This document shows, piece after piece, positions 7,739-16,149 of a stretch of DNA of 64,000 nt. Under the pieces are notes generated by a model. It made no database searches and was not told where the DNA came from. It saw nothing but the letters and a program-made list of their open reading frames with translations. The stretch is from Pseudomonas sp. H3(2019) (GTDB lineage: Bacteria > Pseudomonadota > Gammaproteobacteria > Pseudomonadales > Pseudomonadaceae): NCBI RefSeq assembly GCF_007713465.1, contig NZ_VMSG01000022.1, positions 39,499 to 103,498 of the forward strand. The letters are read 5' to 3'. Position numbers and translations under genes: made by a program. Position 1 is the stretch's first letter; each line of letters opens with the position of its first letter.

Positions 7739-9742
7739 TCAGCGCACCAGATGCAGAAACTGCATGTGCCGCTCGTACTGATCGAGGATATCGTTGATGA
7801 TTTGCTCCTTGGTGTAGCCCACCAGATCGTAATCCTGACTGCCTTCGCTCAGGTGCACTTCAGCCCGGTAGTAGCGACGGTTGTTGAGCTCTTTGGAGCC
7901 CATCCCGCCACGGGCGAAAGACGGCGTGAAGTAACCGCGCATTTGCGCCTGGTAGATGAACGGATGCTGATCGCCATGACCGATTTCCAGGCTGACGCTG
8001 TCGTTGGCCGGATCCGGTTGGGTGACCACGCTCAAGCCCTTTTCAGCGAACACCGCCGTCACTTCTTCAATCGCCGGACGCACCGTCGTGTCGAGGAAAC
8101 GGTACACCTCATCGCGCGACGGAAAGTGCACGGCCTGACTCAGACGCTGACGCCAGCCACCCTTACCGCGTCGTGACGACGCCGAGACTGGAGCCAAGGA
8201 ATGCAACTGGGCGATCTGCTTCTGCGATTCCAGGTAGAACGCCTTGTGCAGCCCCCACATCATCAGCAAAAGAATCAGCGAGAACGGCAACGAGGTCAGT
8301 ACCACCGCTGACTTCAACGAGTCGATGCTGCCGGCAAACAACAATGCACTGGTGACTAGCGCGGTCATCGCGCCCCAGAACACCCGCAACCATTTCGGCC
8401 CGTCTTCATCGGCGTTACCGCCCTTGGCCGACAGCGTCGAGAGCACTACAGTGCCGGAGTCGGCCGAGGTGACGAAGAACACGAAGCTGATGAACACCGT
8501 AACGGCGATCACCGTTTTGCTCCATGGGTAGGTTTCCAGCAGCAGGTAGAGGGTCATCGACGGGTTCTCGATGGCCGACAAGCCAAGGGCACTCATGCCG
8601 TGGTTGAGTACCTGGTCGATGGCGCTGTTGCCGAAGATCGACATCCACGCCAGGGTGAAGCCGAGCGGAATCAACAGCACGCCGAAGACGAATTCGCGGA
8701 TGGTCCGGCCACGGGAAATACGTGCGATGAACAGGCCCACGAATGGCGACCACGCGATCCACCAGGCCCAGTAGAACACCGTCCAGCCGCCCAGCCAGTC
8801 ACTGGGTTTGTCATAGGCGTAAAGGTCGAAACTCTTCATCGGCAAGGCGCCGAGGTAATCGCCAAGGTTCTGGATCAAGGTGTTGAGCAAGTGCTGGGTA
8901 GGGCCGGCGAACAACACGAACAGCAACAACGCGCAGGCCAGCAGCATGTTGATGTCGGACATCACCCGCACGCCTTTATCGACGCCGGCGACGGCGACGA
9001 TGATCGCCGCGCCCATCATCAGCGTGATCAGGCCGACCTGAATCCACTGGGTGTGGGCCATGCCGAACAAGTAGTCGAGACCGGAGTTGAGGTGCAACAC
9101 GCCGAAGCCCATGTCAGCGCCCAGACCGAACACCGTGGCGATGATGCCGAAGCCATCCACCGCGTAACCGATCGGTCCGTTGATGCGTTTGCCGATCAGC
9201 GGATAAAGCGCCGAGCGCAGGGCCAGCGGCAGGTTATGCCGATAGGCGAAGTAGGCCAGCGCCATGCCGACAAAAGCGAACACGCCCCAGCCGTGCAGGC
9301 CCCAATGCAGAAACAGAATCTGCATCGCCTGACGCGCTGCATCCGCCGTGCCGGCCTCGCCCTGGGGCGGTTGCAACATGTGCGTCAACGGTTCGGATAC
9401 GCAGAAGAAAAACAGCGTGATGCTGATCCCGGCGGCAAACAGCATGCCGGCCCAGGACAGGTAACTGAATTCGGGCTCGTCGTGGTCGGCACCGAGCTTG
9501 ATCTTGCCGTAGCCAGACAAGGCGGTGACCACCACGAAGACCAGATACAGAGTCATCGCCAGCATGTAGTACCAGCCGACCGTGTTGGCCGCCCAGTTTT
9601 GCGCCGCCAGCAACCAGGCGCCGGACTGTTGCGGAAAGGCGATGACCACCAGGCCGAACAGTAAAATGAAGGTCGCCGCGAAGTAGAACACCGGCGGATT
9701 CATGCGGATCTCACCGCTTGGAGGGGTGAACGATGCACTCAT
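7739..9742 (-). CDS. betT: BCCT-family choline/betaine transporter BetT
   Basis: The 667-residue product is an integral inner-membrane transporter of the betaine/choline/carnitine family. It has about twelve hydrophobic segments, the BCCT hallmark region around WTVFYWAWWIAWSPFVGLFIARISRGRTIREF (residues about 310-340), and a long hydrophilic C-terminal domain (from about residue 500), which is characteristic of osmotically regulated BetT rather than shorter BCCT proteins. It should import choline with protons or sodium as glycine betaine precursor and carbon or nitrogen source. The ATG at 9742 has GAGG upstream. No betIBA genes are in this window. A palindrome typical of BetI binding lies about 100 bases upstream. 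Close paralogues carry other BCCT substrates, so choline is likely but not proven. Confidence 0.85.
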   Translation of the reverse strand: MSASFTPPSGEIRMNPPVFYFAATFILLFGLVVIAFPQQSGAWLLAAQNWAANTVGWYYMLAMTLYLVFVVVTALSGYGKIKLGADHDEPEFSYLSWAGMLFAAGISITLFFFCVSEPLTHMLQPPQGEAGTADAARQAMQILFLHWGLHGWGVFAFVGMALAYFAYRHNLPLALRSALYPLIGKRINGPIGYAVDGFGIIATVFGLGADMGFGVLHLNSGLDYLFGMAHTQWIQVGLITLMMGAAIIVAVAGVDKGVRVMSDINMLLACALLLFVLFAGPTQHLLNTLIQNLGDYLGALPMKSFDLYAYDKPSDWLGGWTVFYWAWWIAWSPFVGLFIARISRGRTIREFVFGVLLIPLGFTLAWMSIFGNSAIDQVLNHGMSALGLSAIENPSMTLYLLLETYPWSKTVIAVTVFISFVFFVTSADSGTVVLSTLSAKGGNADEDGPKWLRVFWGAMTALVTSALLFAGSIDSLKSAVVLTSLPFSLILLLMMWGLHKAFYLESQKQIAQLHSLAPVSASSRRGKGGWRQRLSQAVHFPSRDEVYRFLDTTVRPAIEEVTAVFAEKGLSVVTQPDPANDSVSLEIGHGDQHPFIYQAQMRGYFTPSFARGGMGSKELNNRRYYRAEVHLSEGSQDYDLVGYTKEQIINDILDQYERHMQFLHLVR

Positions 9743-9834
9743 GAAGCGTGCACCTCGAGGGGGTAAAACGTGGCTGTCAATAACGGACTCAGCAAAGGCT
9801 AGCCTCCTGTTGTGAGCGGGCAGCGAACCACCGG

Positions 9835-9862
9835 TTTAACTTGAATGAACGTTCAAGTTAAA
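9835..9862. promoter_or_regulatory. Palindrome upstream of betT, BetI/TetR-type operator candidate
   Basis: Two exact 11-base arms, TTTAACTTGAA and TTCAAGTTAAA, flank the six bases TGAACG. The core TTGAA-N-GAACGTTCAA resembles BetI operators known upstream of bet genes. It lies about 95 bases before the betT start. BetI control is inferred; no binding can be shown from sequence. Confidence 0.55.
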
Positions 9863-9926
9863 CATGGATGAGCTGTGAGGACTAATCGCAAGGCTCGGCG
9901 GTACCCGGTGAAGAGAGGGCTTTCTC

Positions 9927-10033
9927 GTTCCCACGCTCTGCGTGGGAATGCATCCTGTGACGCTCTGCGTCACTTCCCGAGCGGAACGCGGAGCGTCCCT
10001 GGCGGCATTCCCACGCGGAGCGTGGGAACGATC
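9927..10033. repeat. Dispersed palindromic repeat, copy 1 (GTTCCCACGC family)
   Basis: A composite of nested hairpins: GTTCCCACGCTCTGCGTGGGAA, then GTGACGCTCTGCGTCAC, then a GGACGC/GCGTCC-like arm, closing with CATTCCCACGCGGAGCGTGGGAAC. Related copies occur in this window at 26378-26484, 31898-31978, 35349-35434, 44240-44330, 48498-48528 and 51867-51898. It lies between the divergent betT promoter region and the 3' end of epsC. Confidence 0.85.
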
Positions 10034-10060
10034 AAATCAGTCGACGAATGATTCAGGAGT

Positions 10061-10987
10061 TTATTTCTGCGTCCCGTCATCATGCTGCAAGTTGGCCTGG
10101 GTCAGGTTGCAGCCGGCCGGTACGCTGCGAGTCAGCCAGACGTTGCCGCCGATGGTCGAGCCCTTGCCGATGGTGATCCGTCCCAGAATGGTCGCGCCGG
10201 CATAGATCACCACATCGTCTTCAACGATCGGATGGCGCGGATGGCCTTTCTGCAACTGGCCGTCTTCATCGGCCGGGAAGCGTTTGGCACCGAGGGTCAC
10301 GGCTTGGTAAATGCGTACCCGCTCGCCGATGATCGCGGTTTCGCCGATCACCACGCCCGTGCCGTGGTCGATGAAGAAGCTACGGCCGATCTGCGCGCCC
10401 GGGTGAATGTCGATGCCGGTGGCCGAGTGCGCAATTTCCGCACTGATCCGCGCCAGCAATGGCAGCCCGGCGCGGTACAGATGGTGGGCCAGACGATGGT
10501 GAATCACCGCCAGAATCCCCGGATAGCACAGCAGCACTTCATCGACACTGCGTGCTGCCGGGTCACCGTGATACGCCGCCAGTACATCGGAATCCAGCAG
10601 TCTGCGCAGACCTGGCAAGGCCAGGGCGAAATCCTGGATCAGGCTGATCGCCCGCGCCTCGACTTCGGTATCGACCCGGGCACTTTGTCGCGCGACATAG
10701 CGCAGCTCCAACCGCGCCTGAGCCAGCAGCGCGTTCAGCGCCACATCCAGCGTATGCCCGACGTAAAAGTCTTCGCTCTCTTCACGCAGATCCACCGGGC
10801 CCAGGCGCATCGGGAACAGCGCACCGCACAATGCTTCGAGAATCTCCGCCATCGCCGCACGCGATGGCAGCTCACGCCCGCCCTGCTCGCCGCTGATGCG
10901 ACCGTTCTGCGCACGCCACTGGTCGCGGGCGGTGCGCAGTTGGCTGACGATGGTCTGTAATTGCCAATGGCTGGAACGCTGGCTCAC
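10061..10987 (-). CDS. epsC: Serine O-acetyltransferase EpsC
   Basis: Acetylates L-serine to O-acetylserine, the carbon skeleton for cysteine synthesis. The 308-residue product has an N-terminal helical region, then the left-handed beta-helix of hexapeptide repeats from about residue 185 (IDIHPGAQIGRSFFIDHGTGVVIGE, with the catalytic His), and a QAVTLGAKRFP loop as in SATase. The long N-terminal extension is that of the EpsC subfamily rather than short CysE. The GTG at 10987 is preferred: AGGAG stands seven bases before it, and the protein then begins SQRSSHWQLQTIVSQL. A GTG at 11002 overlaps that motif. It is divergent from dcyD and the cystine transporter, so synthesis and recovery of cysteine sit back to back. 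Confidence 0.88.
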   Translation of the reverse strand: MSQRSSHWQLQTIVSQLRTARDQWRAQNGRISGEQGGRELPSRAAMAEILEALCGALFPMRLGPVDLREESEDFYVGHTLDVALNALLAQARLELRYVARQSARVDTEVEARAISLIQDFALALPGLRRLLDSDVLAAYHGDPAARSVDEVLLCYPGILAVIHHRLAHHLYRAGLPLLARISAEIAHSATGIDIHPGAQIGRSFFIDHGTGVVIGETAIIGERVRIYQAVTLGAKRFPADEDGQLQKGHPRHPIVEDDVVIYAGATILGRITIGKGSTIGGNVWLTRSVPAGCNLTQANLQHDDGTQK

Positions 10988-11181
10988 GGTAAAACTCCTC
11001 ACGTGCGGCGGCCGGACAGTAAGGCCGCCTAAACGGCGTTCACTTTACGGTATGCGCTCAAAGCGGAATTAAGAACGAATAGTGCTGTGTTAAGCACTTT
11101 TTGGCATAAGCGATATTGTCGGTTGCCCGAGCAAATCGGCCTGCCTATAGTCCAGTCATCTCCCACAACCCGTGCGGTCCC

Positions 11182-12177
11182 ATGATCAAACAACAGCTGG
11201 CTCGTTTTAATCGTCTGGACCTTCTCGCCAATGCTACCGCCCTGGAAAAACTCGAACGCCTGTCGGCCTGGCTGGGTCGCGATGTCTACGTCAAACGTGA
11301 CGATCTGACACCGTTGGCCATGGGCGGTAACAAGCTGCGCAAACTCGAATACCTCGCTGCCGACGCTCTTGCGCAAGGTGCCGACACGTTGATCACCGCC
11401 GGTGCCATCCAGTCCAACCATGTGCGCCAGACGGCAGCGCTTGCCGCCAAACTGGGCCTGGGCTGCGTCGCCTTGCTGGAGAATCCGATCGGCACTGATG
11501 ACAGTAATTACCTAGGCAACGGCAATCGCCTGTTGCTGGACTTGTTCGATGCCAAGGTCGAGCTGGTAGAGAACCTCGATAACGCCGACCAACAGTTGCA
11601 GGCACTGGCCGAGCGTCTGCGCAGTAACGGCAAGAAACCCTATCTTGTGCCAATTGGCGGCTCCAACGCCTTGGGCGCGCTGGGCTATGTCCGTGCCGGA
11701 CTGGAACTGGCCGGGCAAATCGAGGACAGCGGCCTGGAGTTCGCCGCGGTGGTGTTGGCTTCGGGCAGCGCCGGGACTCACAGCGGTCTGGCCTTGGCGC
11801 TGAGCGAAGTATTACCGAACTTGCCGGTCATCGGTGTCACCGTTTCGCGCAGCGACGAAGACCAGCGGCCGAAGGTCCAGGGCCTGGCCGAGCGCACCGC
11901 CGAACTGCTGGGCGTGAGCTTGCCGGCGAGTTTCAAGATTGAATTGTGGGACGAGTATTTCGCTCCGCGTTACGGCGAGCCGAACGCCGGCACCCTGGCT
12001 GCCGTCAAGTTGCTGGCCAGCCAGGAAGGTCTGTTGCTCGACCCGGTCTACACTGGCAAGGCCATGGCCGGTTTGCTCGACGGTATCGGCCGGCAGCGCT
12101 TCAATGACGGCCCGATCATCTTCCTGCACACGGGTGGGGCGCCGGCGTTGTTTGCTTATGGCGCCGCGTTTAACTGA
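11182..12177 (+). CDS. dcyD: D-cysteine desulfhydrase DcyD
   Basis: A PLP-dependent fold-II enzyme of 331 residues in the ACC deaminase / D-cysteine desulfhydrase family, converting D-cysteine to pyruvate, sulfide and ammonia. The PLP lysine lies in MGGNKLRKLEYL (about residue 51). SNHVRQTAALAAKLGL and the glycine-rich phosphate loop ASGSAGTHSGLALAL are also present. Its placement before a cystine ABC transporter mirrors the fliY-dcyD-yecSC cluster of E. coli, supporting D-cysteine over ACC as substrate. The ATG at 12177 minus 995 (position 11182) gives the family start MIKQQLARFNRLDLL; a longer frame upstream has no homologous look. About 230 bases separate it from tcyJ. Confidence 0.85.
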   Translation: MIKQQLARFNRLDLLANATALEKLERLSAWLGRDVYVKRDDLTPLAMGGNKLRKLEYLAADALAQGADTLITAGAIQSNHVRQTAALAAKLGLGCVALLENPIGTDDSNYLGNGNRLLLDLFDAKVELVENLDNADQQLQALAERLRSNGKKPYLVPIGGSNALGALGYVRAGLELAGQIEDSGLEFAAVVLASGSAGTHSGLALALSEVLPNLPVIGVTVSRSDEDQRPKVQGLAERTAELLGVSLPASFKIELWDEYFAPRYGEPNAGTLAAVKLLASQEGLLLDPVYTGKAMAGLLDGIGRQRFNDGPIIFLHTGGAPALFAYGAAFN

Positions 12178-12242
12178 ATGAACGCGGGCAATGGGGGAGC
12201 TGGCTTGCCTGCTCCCACATTTGATCGACTTCGCTAATGAAA

Positions 12243-12265
12243 TGCTATTCCACAATGGAATAGCA
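12243..12265. promoter_or_regulatory. Perfect inverted repeat upstream of the cystine transporter operon
   Basis: Arms TGCTATTCCA and TGGAATAGCA are exact reverse complements with three bases (CAA) between. It is followed by an AT-rich stretch and lies about 140 bases before tcyJ. The position suits a regulator operator. Related AT-rich inverted repeats precede other sulfur genes here (oscA, the sfnR-hydrolase unit), so a sulfur regulator such as CysB is a reasonable guess, not an observation. The rest of 12178-12405 contains a single REP-like arm at about 12190-12222. Confidence 0.5.
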
Positions 12266-12405
12266 ATGTGTTTTTATATTATTTTCAAGTCTTAAAAAGC
12301 GGCTTTATAGTCGCGCCGTAGGCGAAGACGCGCTTCGCGCTTTAAGGCAGGATACGACTACCGCGTCACCTGCTTCGCTCAACATAAAAAACACAGGGGC
12401 TCTTC

Positions 12406-13200
12406 ATGACTATTTCTGTATTGCGTCGCACATTGCTGGTTGGCACTTTGGGGCTGGCTCTCGGCGCTGGTTGGTTGGGCCAGGCAGTTGCCGGCGAGCA
12501 GTTGGACAACATCAAAAAGGCCGGCGAGATCAAGGTTGGCCTGGAAGGCACCTACCCGCCGTTCAGCTTTGTCGGTGAAGACGGCAAGCTCACCGGTTTC
12601 GAGGTTGAGTTCTCCGAAGCCCTGGCCAAGAAGCTGGGCGTCAAGGTCAAGCTCAGCGCTACCCCGTGGGACGGCATCCTCGCCGCCTTGGAGTCCAAGC
12701 GCCTGGACGCCGTGATCAACCAGGTAACCATCTCGGAAGAGCGCAAGAAGAAGTACGACTTCTCCAAGCCTTACACCGTTTCCGGTATTCAAGCGCTGAC
12801 CCTGAAAAAGAACGTCGACACCATCAAGACCGCCAGCGACCTGGCGGGCAAGAAAGTCGGCGTAGGCCTGGGCACCAACTACGAGCAATGGCTCAAGGAC
12901 AACCAGCCTAAAGCCATCATCAAGACCTATAACGATGACCCAACCAAGTTCCAGGACCTGCGCATCGGCCGCACCGACGCCATCCTGATCGACCGCCTGG
13001 CGGCCCTGGAATATGCCAAAAAAGCCACCGACACTGCCGCCGCTGGCGATGCTTTCTCCCGTCAGGAAGCCGGTATTGCCCTGCGCAAAGGCGAGCCTGA
13101 GTTGCTGGCTGCTGTGAACAAGGCCATCGACGAACTGCGTGCCGACGGCACCTTGAAGAAGCTGTCCGAGAAGTACTTCAACGCTGACGTCACTCAATAA
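12406..13200 (+). CDS. tcyJ: Cystine ABC transporter substrate-binding protein TcyJ (FliY)
   Basis: A periplasmic binding protein of 264 residues. A signal peptide covers about residues 1-29 (LRRTLLVGTLGLALGAGWLG, cleavage after AVAG). The mature part has the class-3 binding-protein fold: IKVGLEGTYPPFSFVGEDGKLTGF at the start, then VSGIQALTLKK and LAGKKVGVGLGTNYEQWL at the hinge. It closely resembles E. coli FliY/TcyJ, which binds L-cystine and related compounds. It is first in tcyJ-tcyL-tcyN; its TAA overlaps the permease ATG by one base. D-cysteine desulfhydrase precedes it on the same strand. Confidence 0.9.
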   Translation: MTISVLRRTLLVGTLGLALGAGWLGQAVAGEQLDNIKKAGEIKVGLEGTYPPFSFVGEDGKLTGFEVEFSEALAKKLGVKVKLSATPWDGILAALESKRLDAVINQVTISEERKKKYDFSKPYTVSGIQALTLKKNVDTIKTASDLAGKKVGVGLGTNYEQWLKDNQPKAIIKTYNDDPTKFQDLRIGRTDAILIDRLAALEYAKKATDTAAAGDAFSRQEAGIALRKGEPELLAAVNKAIDELRADGTLKKLSEKYFNADVTQ

Positions 13201-13865
13201 TGGAAGCAGGTTTCCAACTCGCGCTGGACTCCGCGCCCTTTCTGCTCAAGGGCGCGTACTACACGGTGATTCTTAGCCTCGGCGGGATGTTTTTCGGCTT
13301 GCTGCTGGGCTTCGGCCTGGCTTTGATGCGCCTGTCGCGCTTCAAGTGGCTGAGCTTGCTCGCCCGGGCCTATGTGTCGTTCTTTCGCGGCACGCCCTTG
13401 CTGGTGCAGCTGTTCCTGATCTACTACGGCTTACCGCAAGTGGGCATCGAGCTGGATCCGATCCCGGCGGCCCTGATCGGCTTTTCGCTGAATATGGCCG
13501 CCTACGCCTGTGAAATCCTGCGCGCCGCCATCGCCTCCATCGAGCGCGGCCAGTGGGAAGCTGCATCCAGTATCGGCATGACCCGCGCGCAGACCCTGCG
13601 CCGGGCCATCCTGCCGCAAGCTATGCGCACGGCGTTGCCGCCGTTGGGCAACAGCTTTATTTCGCTGGTCAAGGACACGGCGATGGCCGCCACCATCCAG
13701 GTGCCCGAGCTATTCCGCCAGGCCCAATTGGTGTCTGCGCGCACCTTCGAAATTTTCACCATGTATCTGACCGTTGCCCTGATCTACTGGGTACTGGCAA
13801 GCATCCTGGCGCATTTTCAAAATCGCCTGGAAGACCGGGTCAACCGGCATGACCTGGAGTCTTGA
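13200..13865 (+). CDS. tcyL: Cystine ABC transporter permease TcyL (YecS)
   Basis: A 221-residue inner-membrane permease of the His/Glu/Gln (HisM) family with about five spans. The coupling-loop EAA motif reads EAASSIGMTRAQTLRRAILPQA near residues 120-141. SFFRGTPLLVQLFLIYYGLPQ near residues 60-80 is the family hallmark. It should form a homodimer with TcyN, as E. coli YecS does. The start overlaps the tcyJ stop; only three bases separate its stop and the tcyN ATG. Confidence 0.9.
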   Translation: MEAGFQLALDSAPFLLKGAYYTVILSLGGMFFGLLLGFGLALMRLSRFKWLSLLARAYVSFFRGTPLLVQLFLIYYGLPQVGIELDPIPAALIGFSLNMAAYACEILRAAIASIERGQWEAASSIGMTRAQTLRRAILPQAMRTALPPLGNSFISLVKDTAMAATIQVPELFRQAQLVSARTFEIFTMYLTVALIYWVLASILAHFQNRLEDRVNRHDLES

Positions 13866-13868
13866 AGC

Positions 13869-14615
13869 ATGATCGTGGTTGAAAAACTGACCAAACAATT
13901 CAAGGGTCAGGTGGTACTTAACGGGATCGACCTCGAGGTCAAGGAAGGCGAAGTCGTCGCCATCATTGGCCCTAGCGGCTCGGGCAAGACCACCTTCCTG
14001 CGTTGCCTGAACTTTCTTGAAGAACCCACCAGCGGCCGGATCAAGGTCGGCGACATCGAGATCGATGGCAGTCGCCCGCTGAACCAGCAGCAGAGCCTGG
14101 TACGCCGGCTGCGCCAGCATGTCGGTTTCGTGTTTCAGAACTTCAATCTGTTCCCCCATCGCACAGCCTTGGAAAACGTCATCGAAGGCCCTTTGGTGGT
14201 GAAGAAAATGCCAAAGGATCAAGCGTTGGCGCTGGGTCGAAAACTGCTGGCCAGGGTCGGCCTGGCAGGCAAGGAAGATGCCTATCCGCGCAGGCTGTCC
14301 GGTGGGCAGCAACAGCGCGTGGCAATCGCCCGGGCACTGGCCATGGAGCCGGAAGTGATTCTCTTCGACGAGCCAACCTCGGCGCTTGATCCGGAACTGG
14401 TCGGCGAAGTGCTGGCGACCATTCGCAGTCTGGCCGAAGAAAAACGCACCATGGTCATCGTTACCCACGAAATGGGTTTTGCTCGTGATGTGGCGAACCG
14501 GGTGGTGTTTTTCGACAAGGGCGTCATCGTCGAACAAGGTGAAGCAAAGGCATTGTTTGCCAATCCGAAAGAAGAACGAACCCGGCAATTCCTCAATAAG
14601 TTCCTCAACTCCTGA
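13869..14615 (+). CDS. tcyN: Cystine ABC transporter ATP-binding protein TcyN (YecC)
   Basis: A 248-residue ABC ATPase. Walker A is GPSGSGKTT (about residues 36-44), the Q-loop is in VGFVFQNFNLFPH, the signature is LSGGQQQRVAIARAL, Walker B is VILFDEPTSALDPE, and the switch His is in VTHEMGFARDV. It energises the TcyJL importer. It ends the operon. The 480 bases after it hold no confident gene. Confidence 0.92.
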   Translation: MIVVEKLTKQFKGQVVLNGIDLEVKEGEVVAIIGPSGSGKTTFLRCLNFLEEPTSGRIKVGDIEIDGSRPLNQQQSLVRRLRQHVGFVFQNFNLFPHRTALENVIEGPLVVKKMPKDQALALGRKLLARVGLAGKEDAYPRRLSGGQQQRVAIARALAMEPEVILFDEPTSALDPELVGEVLATIRSLAEEKRTMVIVTHEMGFARDVANRVVFFDKGVIVEQGEAKALFANPKEERTRQFLNKFLNS

Positions 14616-15094
14616 AGTTAATTATCACCTTCAGAAACGTATTAACCACTGTCAACTTCCACGGACGGAAGTGATATTTATCACACGACTTGACTTGCCT
14701 CTCCCGCCTTCCGCCGACGTCCATAATTAATTAATCACCCCAGTCAAAAGCGGTATATAGATACCTCCTGCAACATCCTCCCGTCACGTAACCTCCAAGA
14801 CACTCAGATTGATCCGATGCCAGAAAACGCTGGAAACACTGGTTCACAAATCGAGCACACCCAGGAAAAAGCCGAACAGCATGTCCATCGATTGCTAATC
14901 ACAGGTAGGAAATATCTGAATAGCCTGGCATTCCCACGTTCTTAACTTGCGTCTATTGACACCCCGTCGGCCACTCCCTTATCTAGGCGCTAACAGGTAT
15001 TTCACAGTACTTGAATATAGTTAATCGCCTACTACCCTAACGCCTTCGACACTTCCGAAATGGACTTCGCTGCGATGTTTCAAGGAGAACACAC
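14616..15094 (+). other. Long intergenic region, possible 42-residue ORF at 14817-14945
   Basis: The gap between tcyN and the next gene is AT-richer than its surroundings. One short frame, 14817-14945, would encode a polar 42-residue peptide starting MPENAGNTGSQIEHTQ, but no ribosome binding site precedes it and I know no homologue, so I do not call it a gene. A good AAGGAG motif appears only at the end, for the gene at 15095. Confidence 0.3.
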
Positions 15095-15859
15095 ATGACT
15101 TGTATGTCGAACAAAGTTGAACTGGCGGCTCCCGGCCTGACGCAGTCGCCCGGCTCCGCCATCAACATCACTTCCGCTGCTTACCTGCTGATCGAAATAC
15201 CGCCTTATGCCGGCATGGACGAAGGTGATCTGATCGAACTGTTCTGGGACAACTGCTATGTGGCCTCAAGGGTGCTCAACCGAGCAGATGTCGGTCAGCC
15301 ACTCAACCTGCGGGTTCCCGAGAGTTTTATCCGCAATGGCAGCTCGCGTATCCACTACCGGCTCATGCAAGTCGGGCACGGCCCGGCGCTGTCCGCGACG
15401 AAACAGGTCCAGGTCAAACTCGACTGCCCGGGTGGTCAGCCCCACACCCTGTGCGCCGATGAAAACCAGCGCCTTGAGCCATTGGGCATTCCCGAGATGA
15501 TTCGCCGTCACGGGGTCAATCCGAACCAGATCAAACGTGGCGTGCCACTGATCATCGAACCCTATCTGAACATGGCGGCTGATGATGAAATCACCTTGCG
15601 CTGGGGCGATGTGCGCATGGACCTGCCCAAGATCAAACCCGGCGAAGTCGGTCACCCGATCAACGTCTGGGTGCCGTCGGCAGTGATTCTCGAAGCCGGC
15701 GAAGACCATCGGCTGGAAGTCACCTACTGCATCCTTGATCGGGCAGGCAATAACTCACGCTGGGCTCCAGTGCGCACCCTGAAAGTCGGCTGCGCCAATA
15801 CGTGCCTCAAAGTGCTACCAAAGGACGTTCTTTGCACTGCCGAAGATCGTCGTCGTTGA
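15095..15859 (+). CDS. Unknown protein with two tandem Ig-like repeats
   Basis: A 254-residue protein that I cannot assign to a function. It contains an internal duplication. Repeat 1 spans about residues 30-115 (IEIPPYAGMDEGDLIELFWD, then VGQPLNLRVPESFI). Repeat 2 spans about 142-232 (IIEPYLNMAADDEITLRWGD, then VGHPINVWVPSAVI). Both end in a YR/YC strand followed by an alternate hydrophobic strand, which suggests a beta-sandwich. Similar units occur as long tandem arrays in large Pseudomonas proteins of unknown role. No signal peptide is evident. Several cysteines cluster near the end (GCANTCLKVLPKDVLC). AAGGAG stands seven bases before the ATG. It has no operon partner. Confidence 0.7.
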   Translation: MTCMSNKVELAAPGLTQSPGSAINITSAAYLLIEIPPYAGMDEGDLIELFWDNCYVASRVLNRADVGQPLNLRVPESFIRNGSSRIHYRLMQVGHGPALSATKQVQVKLDCPGGQPHTLCADENQRLEPLGIPEMIRRHGVNPNQIKRGVPLIIEPYLNMAADDEITLRWGDVRMDLPKIKPGEVGHPINVWVPSAVILEAGEDHRLEVTYCILDRAGNNSRWAPVRTLKVGCANTCLKVLPKDVLCTAEDRRR

Positions 15860-15864
15860 GACAA

Positions 15865-15933
15865 AAGATCGCAGGCTGCGCCAGCTCCGCCAATCGGTGT
15901 TGATCTGCAAGAGCTGGCGCAGCCTGCGATCTT
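15865..15933. repeat. Long perfect inverted repeat (REP-like), probable terminator
   Basis: Arms of 23 bases, beginning AAGATCGCAGGCTGCGCC, pair exactly with the sequence ending GGCGCAGCCTGCGATCTT. It belongs to the same repeat family as 5241-5300. It directly follows the stop of the preceding gene and could end its transcript. Confidence 0.8.
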
Positions 15934-15949
15934 GACGATGTCGACACCC

Positions 15950-16149
15950 TTCTATGCATATTCCTAAAAGTTAGTTTATTAATTTTTTATACGCGTTTAG
16001 GGTATATAAACCGGACCACCGGACATTCTTGATTTTGATTTCGCCGCACGCTGCGGCTTATCCATGAGATGCGAGGTAGGTATGGTCAGGAACATAATCA
16101 CCCCGGTGCAAATCGCCAGGGCATTGCGTGCAGCCAAGGAGCGGCGCTG
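15950..16149 (+). promoter_or_regulatory. AT-rich upstream region of the sfnB operon
   Basis: From about 15953 to 16010 the sequence is strikingly AT-rich (ATATTCCTAAAAGTTAG, then TTATTAATTTTTTATAC). This resembles the leader regions of other sulfur genes in this window. I did not find a convincing sigma-54 -24/-12 element. AAGGAG (16136-16141) lies eight bases before the ATG at 16150. Confidence 0.4.

Noticed and set aside
8600..9664. 354-codon plus-strand frame inside betT
   Set aside because: Composition is rich in His, Gln and Arg with no family resemblance; it mirrors the BetT membrane segments.
9927..10033. CRISPR-like array suggested by repeated GTGGGAA units
   Set aside because: The units are hairpin arms, not evenly spaced direct repeats with unique spacers, and no cas genes are present anywhere in the window.
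16100..16135. Sigma-54 -24/-12 promoter before sfnB
   Set aside because: GGCATTGCGTGCA has some resemblance but the GG and GC are not at the right distance.
16069..16149. Longer N-terminus for the first SfnB
   Set aside because: The extra 27 residues do not resemble the family, while AAGGAG lies just before the ATG at 16150.
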